9,600 nt of DNA, taken from NCBI GenBank assembly GCA_024224995.1, contig JAAENB010000108.1:1-9600 (forward strand). Direction: 5' to 3'. The position numbers and the translations under genes were made by a program. Each line of letters begins with the position of its first letter. The first letter of the stretch is position 1. Source of the DNA: a bacterium (GTDB lineage Bacteria > Spirochaetota > UBA4802 > UBA5550). Below, piece by piece: positions 1 to 6,520 of this stretch. The notes beneath the pieces are model-generated. The model saw nothing but the letters and a program-made list of their open reading frames with translations. It did no database searches and was not told the origin of the DNA.

Positions 1-33
1 AATAGCATTAATCAGATCTTCATACTTTTTCAT
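1..33 (-). CDS. Possible start of a gene running off the left edge
   Basis: On the minus strand an ATG at 33-31 opens a frame that stays open to the window edge and reads MKKYEDLINAI. A GAGGAG purine block lies 12 bases upstream of the ATG, slightly farther than the usual spacing. The gene would lie downstream of the ankyrin gene on the same strand, beyond the terminator at 105-140, so it would need its own promoter. Only 11 residues are visible, so no function can be proposed. The open frame is too short to be convincing on its own; the ribosome-binding site and the charged start are the only support. Confidence 0.35.
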   Translation of the reverse strand, partial: MKKYEDLINAI

Positions 34-104
34 AATAAGTAACTACTCCTCATGTCTTTTCATATAAGTATGATTTTTGGCTTAAAAGGGGTAATTTTTT
101 AAAA

Positions 105-140
105 AAAAATAGCCGGTACAAAATTGTACCGGCTATTTTT
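105..140 (-). terminator. Strong intrinsic terminator, bidirectional
   Basis: A perfect 16-bp inverted repeat (105-120 against 125-140) surrounds a 4-base loop. Its core is AGCCGGTACA paired with TGTACCGGCT. On the minus strand the stem is followed by a run of T (complement of the A-run before 105), as expected for the end of the ankyrin gene, whose stop is about 50 bases upstream. The plus strand also has a T-run, so the element could work both ways. Confidence 0.9.
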
Positions 141-189
141 CAGGGGTGTATTGGTGTATGATTTGGTGTATTCTATTGAAGAAATTTGT

Positions 190-2040
190 TTATTCAGCGC
201 CGTTTTCTTTTAAATAATCGATTAAAACCCGCTTTACTCCGCCCGCTCCTACATAATAGAGCGCGGCATGGCCGGAATTGTTCTTTATTGCAACATCCGT
301 TCCTTTTTCCGTGAGATATATTATGGCTGCCATGTGCCGCTTCCGGGAAGAGATGAGCAGCGGAGTATTTCCGCTGTTATTTCTCAGGTTAACCCCGGCG
401 CCGTTTTCCACAAAGAATTGTATGGCCTCCAGGTCACTATCCTCAGCAGCACTATGCAGCGGGGTATTACCGTTTTTATCCCGGGTATTTACGGAAACTC
501 CTTTTTTAAGAAGCTCCTGTACAAACAAAAAATATCTCTTTGAGGAAGCCTGCAAGAACATCTTTTCTATGATCTGCTTGTAATTTGAACCGCTTTTTTG
601 CAAAAGATACCGCAATATTTCCGGTTTTCTTTTTTTTACGGCAGTTTCTACGGCAGCTGAAATAAAGGTGATAACATTCTTTTCCGGAACAATTTCCAGT
701 AGATATTGCACCATTGGCAGGTTTCCCTCTTTCACTGCTCTTAAAAAGGGTGTTGCTCCTGATCCGTCTTTAATATCGATCCGGGCGCCTTTACGGATAA
801 GATATTGAACAATGGGCATATGTCCCTTTTCCACGGCAATATGCAGCGGGGTTTCCGCTTTTTTCCGGCTGGTTTTGGAGTTTACCGGAATCTTCTTTCC
901 CACAAAAAATTTTACCATATTCAAGTGACCGTAGCGGGCAGCTCTATGAAGCGGTTTTGAATCCCCTATCCAGATTGAACCGGTAGAGAGGGGCACCCCT
1001 CTTCGCAGGTAATACCTGGCGATATGCAATTGTCCATATTCAATTGCCGCGGCATAAGCCCACTCAGAATCCCGGCCGCGAAGCTTCCGGCACTTCTGTT
1101 TTGGAAGCCGGGAACATCGGCCCAGTATCTCTTTTGTATATGCCAGGTTCCCCATCCTTGCGGCCCATCTCAGGAGTGAAGAAGAGTCAACAGGATCTCC
1201 TTTTTGAATAAAGTATTTTACTGTTTGCACGGTTAATTCCCTGCGCCTGTTCTCATCTTTTTTAAATCCGTATCTCTCAAGAATTGAACCGGTTCCATTT
1301 TCATTAGTATAAACAGTAACGCCTTTACTAAGAAGATAATTTGCCATCGGGGACCAGCCCCGTAACGCAGCTATTCTCAGAGCCTTTTGCCTCTTTCTCC
1401 TTTTACCAGCTCCCATTTGAATGAGTCTCTTAACGGATGCCAGGTCGCCCTGTTCCGCCGCGTACTCCAGCAGTTCACCTCCATACTTGTATTTGTTGTG
1501 TCTATTCATTCGCGCGCCTTTGCTTACCAGTATCCGCATTGCTTCAAGATCATTTATTTGTATTGCCATATAGAGGGGGCTATGCCACCGTTTATTGTAG
1601 GCATTTACGGAAGCCCCCTTTTTTATCAAAAGATTCATAACCACATAATCGCCCCTGGCTGCTGCCCAGTGTAAGGCAGTATAGCCCTGGTAATTTTTCG
1701 CTTTCACCCATGCTCCTTTCCGGAGAAGATACTGTACCGTAAGATACCCGCTCCCCCTGGTCCTGAAAAAACCCCTGTCATAAGCTTTATTTCGTGCTTT
1801 TGTAGAAAGATCTCTTACAGAGACAGGGGAATCTCCAATGACAGCTAAAAGCAAAGGAGTATTCCCTTTCCTGTTTCGAGTATTCACCTTAGCCCCTTGC
1901 GCCAGAAGCGCTTTTACGGATGGCAGATTCCCTTTTTGAGCGGCATAAAGCAGCTTTCCGTTTAAGTTCGCGTAAAGCCCGTTAGCGGATAGTATCACAA
2001 TAAATATACAAATCGCGTATATTTTTATTTTATATTTCAT
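190..2040 (-). CDS. Exported ankyrin-repeat protein
   Basis: This is a 616-residue protein with an N-terminal signal peptide (about residues 1-24: lysines, then a hydrophobic stretch ending near GLYA). The rest is built of ankyrin repeats, roughly 15-17 units. Clear ones lie at about 118-150, 360-455 and 540-606, with motifs such as GYTALHWAAARGD, AETPLHIAVEKGH and GNTPLHSAAE. A roughly 20-residue basic insert interrupts the second repeat (about 71-97), and repeats around 235-290 are degenerate. Ankyrin repeats bind proteins and carry no catalysis. With a signal peptide and no later membrane segment, the product should act in the periplasm or outside the cell. The start is supported by GAGG ten bases upstream. 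The gene diverges from the unknown exported protein at 2147. Family call is certain; the partner is unknown. Confidence 0.93.
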   Translation of the reverse strand: MKYKIKIYAICIFIVILSANGLYANLNGKLLYAAQKGNLPSVKALLAQGAKVNTRNRKGNTPLLLAVIGDSPVSVRDLSTKARNKAYDRGFFRTRGSGYLTVQYLLRKGAWVKAKNYQGYTALHWAAARGDYVVMNLLIKKGASVNAYNKRWHSPLYMAIQINDLEAMRILVSKGARMNRHNKYKYGGELLEYAAEQGDLASVKRLIQMGAGKRRKRQKALRIAALRGWSPMANYLLSKGVTVYTNENGTGSILERYGFKKDENRRRELTVQTVKYFIQKGDPVDSSSLLRWAARMGNLAYTKEILGRCSRLPKQKCRKLRGRDSEWAYAAAIEYGQLHIARYYLRRGVPLSTGSIWIGDSKPLHRAARYGHLNMVKFFVGKKIPVNSKTSRKKAETPLHIAVEKGHMPIVQYLIRKGARIDIKDGSGATPFLRAVKEGNLPMVQYLLEIVPEKNVITFISAAVETAVKKRKPEILRYLLQKSGSNYKQIIEKMFLQASSKRYFLFVQELLKKGVSVNTRDKNGNTPLHSAAEDSDLEAIQFFVENGAGVNLRNNSGNTPLLISSRKRHMAAIIYLTEKGTDVAIKNNSGHAALYYVGAGGVKRVLIDYLKENGAE

Positions 2041-2059
2041 AGCTGTACAACCTCAACTC

Positions 2060-2088
2060 TTTTTCTCAAATTCCGCGTACTTTGTCAA
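2060..2088 (-). promoter_or_regulatory. Tentative promoter of the ankyrin gene
   Basis: On the minus strand there is a perfect TTGACA (complement of 2083-2088), preceded by TC as in the other TTGACA boxes of the window. At the proper distance the -10 position reads only GAAAAA, a poor match. The -35 box is convincing, but the promoter as a whole is not. Confidence 0.3.
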
Positions 2089-2111
2089 GAGAGTAAACGA
2101 TAAAAAAGTAC

Positions 2112-2145
2112 TTGATTGCTTTTAGCGGGTTTACCTATATAGGAG
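2112..2145 (+). promoter_or_regulatory. Tentative promoter overlapping the ribosome-binding site of the unknown exported gene
   Basis: TTGATT (2112-2117) and TATATA (2136-2141) are separated by 18 bases. The -10 box runs directly into AGGAG (2141-2145), which is only one base from the ATG at 2147. A transcript from this promoter would begin about at the ATG and be nearly leaderless. If a promoter lies farther upstream, the AGGAG spacing is still unusually short. Confidence 0.35.
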
Positions 2146-2146
2146 C

Positions 2147-3208
2147 ATGGCCAAAAAAATTTTATTAATATGCATGCTTTTTTTTGTGAGCATTCTTGCC
2201 GCTCAGAAAACCGGGCACAGCAATAAAAAATTCGATCCGGACTGCTCAGATTACGAAGATACATCCGCTGAATACAATTTCGAGATACGCGAAGATTCCC
2301 AAAACCGGGATATTATAATTTCCGGTTACGCCACAAACTCATATAGAGGAGTGAGTGCAGCCATCCTTGAATTAGGAAACCGGGTTGTACTAACACTTGG
2401 CAATGCCGGCGGCAGCGGGCAGCGTTTCCAGGTGAACCTGGGAGACTTACTGGGTAAGAAAAAAATCATTATTACCAATGGTGAAAGAGCTGATTCCTTT
2501 ACCGGAATATTTAGAAAAAAACATTTTTCTCTGGAAAAAAACTGCGGTACGCTTACGTCATTTAAAGACACTACCTATAAAAGAAAAACAAAAAATTATT
2601 TTGTGGTTTATAATTATTATCTACACCATACCAGGCAAAAAAGTTATAAATTAAACTATTATGAGGGAAATTATTTCAAATCAAAAGGATGGAAGAAAAT
2701 AACCGACCCTTTCCTGGTAAAACAGTACGGCGCCATGAGAGACGAAAAGTATTATGGCCTTTACGAAGTGTCGAGCAAAAAGAAAGCGTTAGAAGATTAT
2801 TTTGATCTTGTTTACCATAAAAAATCCAGGCTCCAGCTGAGCAATATGAACTTCAGTACCAGCGGTATTCACCCGTCGGGTTCGTCGGGTCTTTTATTTG
2901 TAAAACCCGCATTCCTCACTAAAACAATTAAAACACTACACTCCATGGGCTATTCCGTTACCAGGTACGATTACTGCCCGGGATGCCACAATGAAGCCGC
3001 TAACTGCAACAGGGTATATTTTAAATACCCCATCCCCAGGAACTACAGTAAATTAAAAAAAAGATTTGTCACTTATCATCTTTCTGTTAAGAAAAAAAAC
3101 AGAACAAACCCCTCTTCGAACAACTCTTATTCTAATAATTCTAATAAGGACAGAATTAAATCCGTAAAAAATAAATTATTCAAAAAAGGGTATTTATGCT
3201 GTAAGTAA
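2147..3208 (+). CDS. Exported Lys/Cys-containing protein of unknown function
   Basis: I do not recognise this 353-residue protein. It starts with a typical signal peptide (MAKK, then a hydrophobic core to about residue 19, cleavage near ILAA). The mature part has a beta-rich N-terminal region (about 45-120, with repeated short hydrophobic strands and a glycine-rich turn NAGGSG). A Tyr/Lys-rich middle (about 144-225) follows, then a region containing C277-x2-C280-x6-C287. An Asn/Ser-rich linker (about 321-333) comes next, and a basic tail ends in GYLCCK. Seven cysteines follow the signal peptide, so disulfides or metal binding are possible. The first ATG is chosen because starting at Met10 would remove the lysines of the signal peptide. 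The gene diverges from the ankyrin gene. The product is exported, probably periplasmic or surface-associated, but its function is unknown. Confidence 0.85.
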   Translation: MAKKILLICMLFFVSILAAQKTGHSNKKFDPDCSDYEDTSAEYNFEIREDSQNRDIIISGYATNSYRGVSAAILELGNRVVLTLGNAGGSGQRFQVNLGDLLGKKKIIITNGERADSFTGIFRKKHFSLEKNCGTLTSFKDTTYKRKTKNYFVVYNYYLHHTRQKSYKLNYYEGNYFKSKGWKKITDPFLVKQYGAMRDEKYYGLYEVSSKKKALEDYFDLVYHKKSRLQLSNMNFSTSGIHPSGSSGLLFVKPAFLTKTIKTLHSMGYSVTRYDYCPGCHNEAANCNRVYFKYPIPRNYSKLKKRFVTYHLSVKKKNRTNPSSNNSYSNNSNKDRIKSVKNKLFKKGYLCCK

Positions 3209-3237
3209 CCGGGTCTTCGGCTCCGCTCAGACACCGG
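3209..3237. repeat. Hairpin after the unknown exported gene
   Basis: CCGGGTCT (3209-3216) pairs with AGACACCGG (3229-3237), leaving a single bulged A and a 12-base loop that itself contains CGG-CT-CCG. The TTCGGCTCCGCTCAG core resembles short intergenic repeats seen in many bacterial genomes, as far as I recall. Its GC-richness stands out from the AT-rich gene in front of it. Confidence 0.55.
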
Positions 3238-3290
3238 ATGGTGGTGGTGCCAGGGCCTGTTCCTGTCGGCCCCACCCCCATCATCATTTT
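3237..3290 (+). terminator. Hairpin with short T-run between convergent genes
   Basis: GATGGTGGTGGTG (3237-3249) pairs with the segment 3273-3285, with one G-T wobble and one mismatch in 13 positions. It is followed by ATTTT on the plus strand, so it could end transcription of the unknown exported gene. The loop and 3' arm (3244-3279) also match the repeat at 9485-9525, so the hairpin may be part of a dispersed element and not a dedicated terminator. The minus strand has no T-run after it. Confidence 0.5.
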
Positions 3291-4158
3291 AGCCTGATAT
3301 ATATTGTGTATCATGAGAAAACCATATTTGTACCTGTGGATACATTTTATGAAAGTCACGAATCATTTGTGCCGACTCCTGAACAGCGATTTGACCTTTT
3401 TTCCCATAGTCAGTATTCATGAGTACCTCATTTTCCATCCCCCATTTATTAAGCTCTGCGTCTCCGACAATAAGAATTGGTGCGGGAGCGCAATTAATTA
3501 AATAGGCAATATGATCTTTTGTATGACCCGGAGTTGACAATGCCCAAAAAGTTCCATCTCCAAAAAGATCTAAAACTCTATGAAATGGCGCCAGTGAAGC
3601 ACCGCTGCTTAAATCAAGAAGATGAATATTCTTTTTAGCTTTGAGGTGATTACCGACTGCTCCCCGGTAATAAAATGAATTTTCCTTCTTCCCATAATAG
3701 ATGCTGCAGTCAGGCAAAATAGCCGGTATCCCGGCAGTATGGTCCGGATGCATATGCGTAAGGAAAGCGTGAGAAGGATTTATATTATATTTTTCCAGGT
3801 GGAATAATAAATCTTCATCTTTTTTTTGTGTATACTCAATCTTGTTCAACTTTTGAAAAATCCGGATGATAATTGGTAAATTCCCAATGAGGGGAATATC
3901 GTAAAAAGACCGGTCAAAGCCGCTATCGATCAATATATCTCCCTTTTGGGGATGTTTAAAATGAAAAGCCAGTACCGCATAATCAGCTATTTTTGCTGCG
4001 TCATAATTCTCCGGGAGGCTCTCTTCTTCTATATAGTTTTTTAATGCCCCGGAAATGTTCCCGGTATTAAAAGAGGTGAAAGCCATCTGCTGTGATTCTT
4101 TAAATACATCATCCCAATTTACATACTCCTTTCCTGATGGTACACTATACATATTCAT
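3289..4158 (-). CDS. MBL-fold hydrolase, AHL-lactonase-like
   Basis: This 289-residue protein has the metallo-beta-lactamase fold with all ligands of a dinuclear zinc site. The H135-x-H137-x-D139-H140 motif reads HMHPDH, H212 lies in TPGHT, D233 in GDAE and H282 in FSHD. D78 lies in the preceding ILIDSG strand. The layout is that of the N-acyl-homoserine lactonase and related hydrolase branch, but this fold serves many hydrolyses, so the substrate is open. There is no signal peptide, so it is cytoplasmic. It has an N-terminal extension of about 60 residues and an insertion at about 84-120 compared with minimal lactonases. AGGAG lies seven bases before the ATG. It follows the TetR gene by 72 bases on the same strand, and an operator-like palindrome lies between them, so it is probably the repressor's target. 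Confidence 0.9.
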   Translation of the reverse strand: MNMYSVPSGKEYVNWDDVFKESQQMAFTSFNTGNISGALKNYIEEESLPENYDAAKIADYAVLAFHFKHPQKGDILIDSGFDRSFYDIPLIGNLPIIIRIFQKLNKIEYTQKKDEDLLFHLEKYNINPSHAFLTHMHPDHTAGIPAILPDCSIYYGKKENSFYYRGAVGNHLKAKKNIHLLDLSSGASLAPFHRVLDLFGDGTFWALSTPGHTKDHIAYLINCAPAPILIVGDAELNKWGMENEVLMNTDYGKKGQIAVQESAQMIRDFHKMYPQVQIWFSHDTQYISG

Positions 4159-4195
4159 TTATTTGCTCCTTTTATTAATTTTCATTTTATTCAAT

Positions 4196-4214
4196 AATGA
4201 ATTATTCATTCATT
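4196..4214. promoter_or_regulatory. Predicted TetR operator in front of the hydrolase gene
   Basis: The 19-bp site AATGAATTATTCATTCATT is an inverted repeat, AATGAAT-N5-ATTCATT. It lies in the 72-bp gap between the repressor gene and the hydrolase gene, about 40 bases before the hydrolase start. The same arms and spacing recur before the repressor gene (4851-4869). The size and symmetry are typical for TetR-family operators. I found no convincing -35/-10 pair next to it. Confidence 0.7.
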
Positions 4215-4230
4215 TTTTAGTCAAAAAAAT

Positions 4231-4836
4231 TTATTTCATCATCCCGGCTAACCCGCCCAGGTGATAGGCATGAGCTGCACTAAGGGACTCTCGTAAAATC
4301 TTCTCACTTGAAGATAATTTTAGTACATCAACTATTGTTTGCAGATAATTTGTATAAACTATGCGTATCACTTTTTTTTGATTGGCGTTTGGCACACTCT
4401 TTTTTACGGTCTTTAAATGACGGATATACAACCCTTCCAGGAAATCGACAAGCACCGTACGGCTCTTCTCGTATTTTGTTCCCCCGGCTTTTTCCAGGAT
4501 TATAACAACCTTTTTCCTGTTCTCAATCATCAGACTTTCAAACCTGCTCCCGGCTGTCATAAAACCGGGTTCCTCCCGGACTGTTTCCAGGTTTAATCCA
4601 TCGGTAGCGGTTATCATGTTTCGAATGAAGGCATTTATCCCGTTCGCAAACTCTTCCGGTATTACTGCATAAAACAGGTCTTTTTTATTCTTATAATAGT
4701 GATACAGGTTCCCCACGGAGAGACCCGCGTCCTCCGCTATGTCGGCCATTCGTGCCTGCTTGAACCCGTTTTGAAAAAAGCAGTTAAGCGCCGCCTCGTT
4801 GATCGTTTCTTTTATTTCGGTCTTTAATACCTGCAT
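4231..4836 (-). CDS. TetR/AcrR-family transcriptional repressor
   Basis: This 201-residue protein has an N-terminal TetR DNA-binding domain (about 8-55). Its helix-turn-helix reads MADIAEDAGLSVGNLYHYYKN, with the family's characteristic glycine and tyrosines. The following all-helical domain (about 60-198) should bind the ligand and form the dimer; its sequence does not reveal the ligand. Such proteins repress until a small molecule releases them. GAGG lies seven bases before the ATG. Matching palindromes lie in front of this gene and in front of the downstream hydrolase, which predicts autorepression and repression of the hydrolase. The inducer may be the hydrolase substrate, but that is inference. 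Confidence 0.95.
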   Translation of the reverse strand: MQVLKTEIKETINEAALNCFFQNGFKQARMADIAEDAGLSVGNLYHYYKNKKDLFYAVIPEEFANGINAFIRNMITATDGLNLETVREEPGFMTAGSRFESLMIENRKKVVIILEKAGGTKYEKSRTVLVDFLEGLYIRHLKTVKKSVPNANQKKVIRIVYTNYLQTIVDVLKLSSSEKILRESLSAAHAYHLGGLAGMMK

Positions 4837-4850
4837 TTGCCTGCCTCAAT

Positions 4851-4869
4851 AATGAATTATCTATTCATT
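4851..4869. promoter_or_regulatory. Predicted TetR operator in front of the repressor gene
   Basis: AATGAATTATCTATTCATT is an inverted repeat with the same arms and 5-base centre length as 4196-4214. The identity extends outward: the 15 bases at 4846-4860 equal those at 4191-4205. The site starts 14 bases upstream of the repressor ATG and overlaps the likely -10 box, as expected for repression by blocking polymerase. Confidence 0.75.
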
Positions 4870-4902
4870 ATATAAGATACAAAAAAAATTCCCTTTCGTC
4901 AA
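4867..4902 (-). promoter_or_regulatory. Likely promoter of the repressor gene
   Basis: On the minus strand TTGACG (complement of 4897-4902) is followed after 17 bases by TATCTT (4874-4879). A better -10 match, TATAAT (4867-4872), overlaps the operator but is 24 bases from that -35. Either way the -10 lies at or inside the edge of the palindrome, which fits autoregulation. Confidence 0.5.
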
Positions 4903-4928
4903 GGGGGAAGCGGAAAAAAACGTTTTTT

Positions 4929-4957
4929 TTGAAAGATACTTGAAATTTTATTATATT
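4929..4957 (+). promoter_or_regulatory. Likely promoter of the three-gene sigma-factor operon
   Basis: TTGAAA (4929-4934) and TATATT (4952-4957) are separated by exactly 17 bases. This would start transcription at about 4964, giving a leader of about 28 bases that includes the ribosome-binding site. The promoter looks like a housekeeping sigma70 type. The region is very AT-rich, so chance matches are possible. Confidence 0.5.
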
Positions 4958-4975
4958 ATAAAGATTAATGTATCC

Positions 4976-4982
4976 GGGGAGG
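4976..4982 (+). promoter_or_regulatory. Ribosome-binding site that fixes the start at 4992
   Basis: GGGGAGG lies nine bases before ATG 4992. An in-frame ATG at 4968 would place this site inside the coding sequence and would start at the predicted transcription start, so 4992 is preferred. Confidence 0.8.
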
Positions 4983-4991
4983 CCATATAAA

Positions 4992-5486
4992 ATGAATCTT
5001 TCACATACGGAAAAATTAATTTTAGAGAATATTTCTACGAAAAACTTCAGACGTGTTGTTGAATTCGAATCATACTTAAAAAGAGGTTTTGTAGGAAGAG
5101 CGCTTACGCTTACCATTAATCCGGGCGATATTATAGAAAAAATATATTTTTCATCAAATGATCACGGTACTGCGTTGTGGATCAATGGTCAGGGAATAAC
5201 GGACGCCCACCGGTGGGAAGGAGAAGAGGATCTTATAGATTTGCCCTCTTTAGCACGGTATTATTCCACACTTCTTGAAAACGGGCCTGTTCCGGCCAAC
5301 TTTGTCTTTGATATGATTATTCCGGACGTACTGGACAATATGCTGGACAATAAGCTTTCTTCTATAATACACGATATTATTAAAAATACTTCTTCGGACC
5401 AGTCCTATAATTGGAATAAAATCATTAAAAAATACAAATCGCAGAGCACACATTTTATAAAAAAATTACAAAAAAGAATGCAATAA
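4992..5486 (+). CDS. Hypothetical cytoplasmic protein, first gene of the sigma-factor operon
   Basis: I do not recognise this 164-residue protein. It has no signal peptide and no membrane segment, so it should be cytoplasmic. The N-terminal part is mixed and charged (about 1-60). A central part (about 61-95) contains WINGQGITDAHRWEGEEDLIDLP. A helical second half (about 102-164) becomes strongly basic, ending KKLQKRMQ. The start at 4992 is chosen over the in-frame ATG at 4968 because of the GGGGAGG site. It precedes the ECF sigma gene by 27 bases on the same strand, so it is probably co-transcribed and might modulate that sigma factor. No sequence motif supports this. Confidence 0.8.
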   Translation: MNLSHTEKLILENISTKNFRRVVEFESYLKRGFVGRALTLTINPGDIIEKIYFSSNDHGTALWINGQGITDAHRWEGEEDLIDLPSLARYYSTLLENGPVPANFVFDMIIPDVLDNMLDNKLSSIIHDIIKNTSSDQSYNWNKIIKKYKSQSTHFIKKLQKRMQ

Positions 5487-5513
5487 AATACCTGTTTTTC
5501 CGTCTTATACAAT

Positions 5514-6074
5514 ATGAGCGGAGAAAAAAATAGAAATAAAATTGCCGAGTTTTTCAAAAACGAACACCAGCGAATGGTGGGCTTTGTACGCCGCCTTATT
5601 GATGATACGGCAGAAAGAGACGGGGAAGATATTGTTCAGGATGTTCTGGTTAACATCTTTGACGCTGCCGATGTGACCCTGCCTATTGAAAACCTTTCGG
5701 CCTATGTCTATTCCTCACTTCGAAACAGGATCGTAGACCTGTATAAAAAGAAAGATACGCAAAAAGAAGCGATCTCTCTGGACAGGGGGCTTCCGAACGG
5801 CAGCGGTTCCCGCGACCTCTCCCTGGCAAACATTCTTCATGATATTCGCTACGACACCGCTTCCGATTTTGAAAAAAAAGAGATCCGCAATTCGCTCTAT
5901 GACGCGCTCGATTCCCTGGGTGAGGAAGACAGGGCTATAATCATAAAAACCGAGTTTGAAGGCAGACCGTTCCGGGAAATTTCGGAAGAATGGGACGTCC
6001 CCCTGGGCACCCTGCTTTCACGGAAGTCACGGGCATTGGAAAAAATCAGGAAAATGCTCGCTGATACAATATAA
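5514..6074 (+). CDS. ECF-type RNA polymerase sigma factor
   Basis: This 186-residue protein has the two-domain layout of extracytoplasmic-function sigma factors. Sigma region 2 spans about 15-80, including DGEDIVQDVLVNIFDA (region 2.2, core binding) and LSAYVYSSLRNRIVDLYKKK (regions 2.3-2.4, -10 recognition). A linker covers about 81-118. Sigma region 4 spans about 124-182, with the helix-turn-helix around FREISEEWDVPLGTLLSRKSRALEKI (-35 recognition). Length is normal for the family. It should direct RNA polymerase to a small regulon under a specific signal. No Shine-Dalgarno sequence is visible before the ATG, so expression may depend on translation of the upstream gene. It is followed after 16 bases by a membrane-protein gene with a strong ribosome-binding site, the usual position for a partner regulator. 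Confidence 0.93.
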   Translation: MSGEKNRNKIAEFFKNEHQRMVGFVRRLIDDTAERDGEDIVQDVLVNIFDAADVTLPIENLSAYVYSSLRNRIVDLYKKKDTQKEAISLDRGLPNGSGSRDLSLANILHDIRYDTASDFEKKEIRNSLYDALDSLGEEDRAIIIKTEFEGRPFREISEEWDVPLGTLLSRKSRALEKIRKMLADTI

Positions 6075-6090
6075 CAAGGAGGAAACAAAA

Positions 6091-6513
6091 ATGACACATG
6101 AACATTATAATAAAAAAAGAGTACCGAAATTTCTTCGAATTATCGGTATGGTAATGGCGGGGGTAGCCTTTGCGGTGTGCTTTGCTCTTATCTTCGGGCT
6201 TGTTCTTCAATATCTCTGGAACTGGCTTATGCCCGGACTTTTCGGTCTGGCAACAATCACTTACTGGCAGGCATTCGGGATACTGATCCTGGCAAAAATA
6301 CTCTTCGGCAGCTTCGGTTCCGGTCCTAAGCATCACGGCAGAAGCGGTAAGCATCACAAGCACCATATGCCGCATCCGCCCTGGTCATGCCGGAAAAGTC
6401 CGGAACTTCCGGAAAAAAGACGGGAGTATTACGACCGGTTCTGGCGCGAAGAAGGGGAGGCTGCTTTTGAAGCCTATATTGAACGCATGGGTGAAGAAGA
6501 AGTAGAGAAATAG
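6091..6513 (+). CDS. Two-helix membrane protein with His-rich tail; candidate sigma-factor regulator
   Basis: This 140-residue protein has two membrane helices (about 16-42 and 48-73), joined by a short loop with the motif WNWLMPGLFGLATITYWQ. A cytoplasmic-looking C-terminal tail follows. The tail holds seven histidines between 81 and 95 and a cysteine at 100, suggesting metal binding, then a charged helix (about 106-140). I recall unnamed proteins with this WNWLMP-x-LFG motif next to ECF sigma factors in other bacteria, but I cannot assign a family name. A strong AAGGAGG site lies eight bases before the ATG. A role as membrane anchor or anti-sigma factor, perhaps metal-responsive, is inferred from position. 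It lacks the recognisable N-terminal anti-sigma domain of classical partners. Confidence 0.85.
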   Translation: MTHEHYNKKRVPKFLRIIGMVMAGVAFAVCFALIFGLVLQYLWNWLMPGLFGLATITYWQAFGILILAKILFGSFGSGPKHHGRSGKHHKHHMPHPPWSCRKSPELPEKRREYYDRFWREEGEAAFEAYIERMGEEEVEK

Positions 6514-6520
6514 GAACAGA

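Noticed and set aside
4055..4264. Open frame across the repressor-hydrolase gap on the plus strand
   Set aside because: It is antisense to two well-supported genes, has a low-complexity Leu/Ile/Phe-rich product and no ribosome-binding site.
5501..5513. CGTCTTA as an ECF-type -10 box for sigma autoregulation
   Set aside because: No AAC-type -35 element is present at 15-18 bases upstream, and the motif is too short to stand alone.
5956..6090. Upstream extension of the His-rich membrane protein frame
   Set aside because: It overlaps the sigma factor gene in another frame. The strong AAGGAGG before 6091 sets the start.
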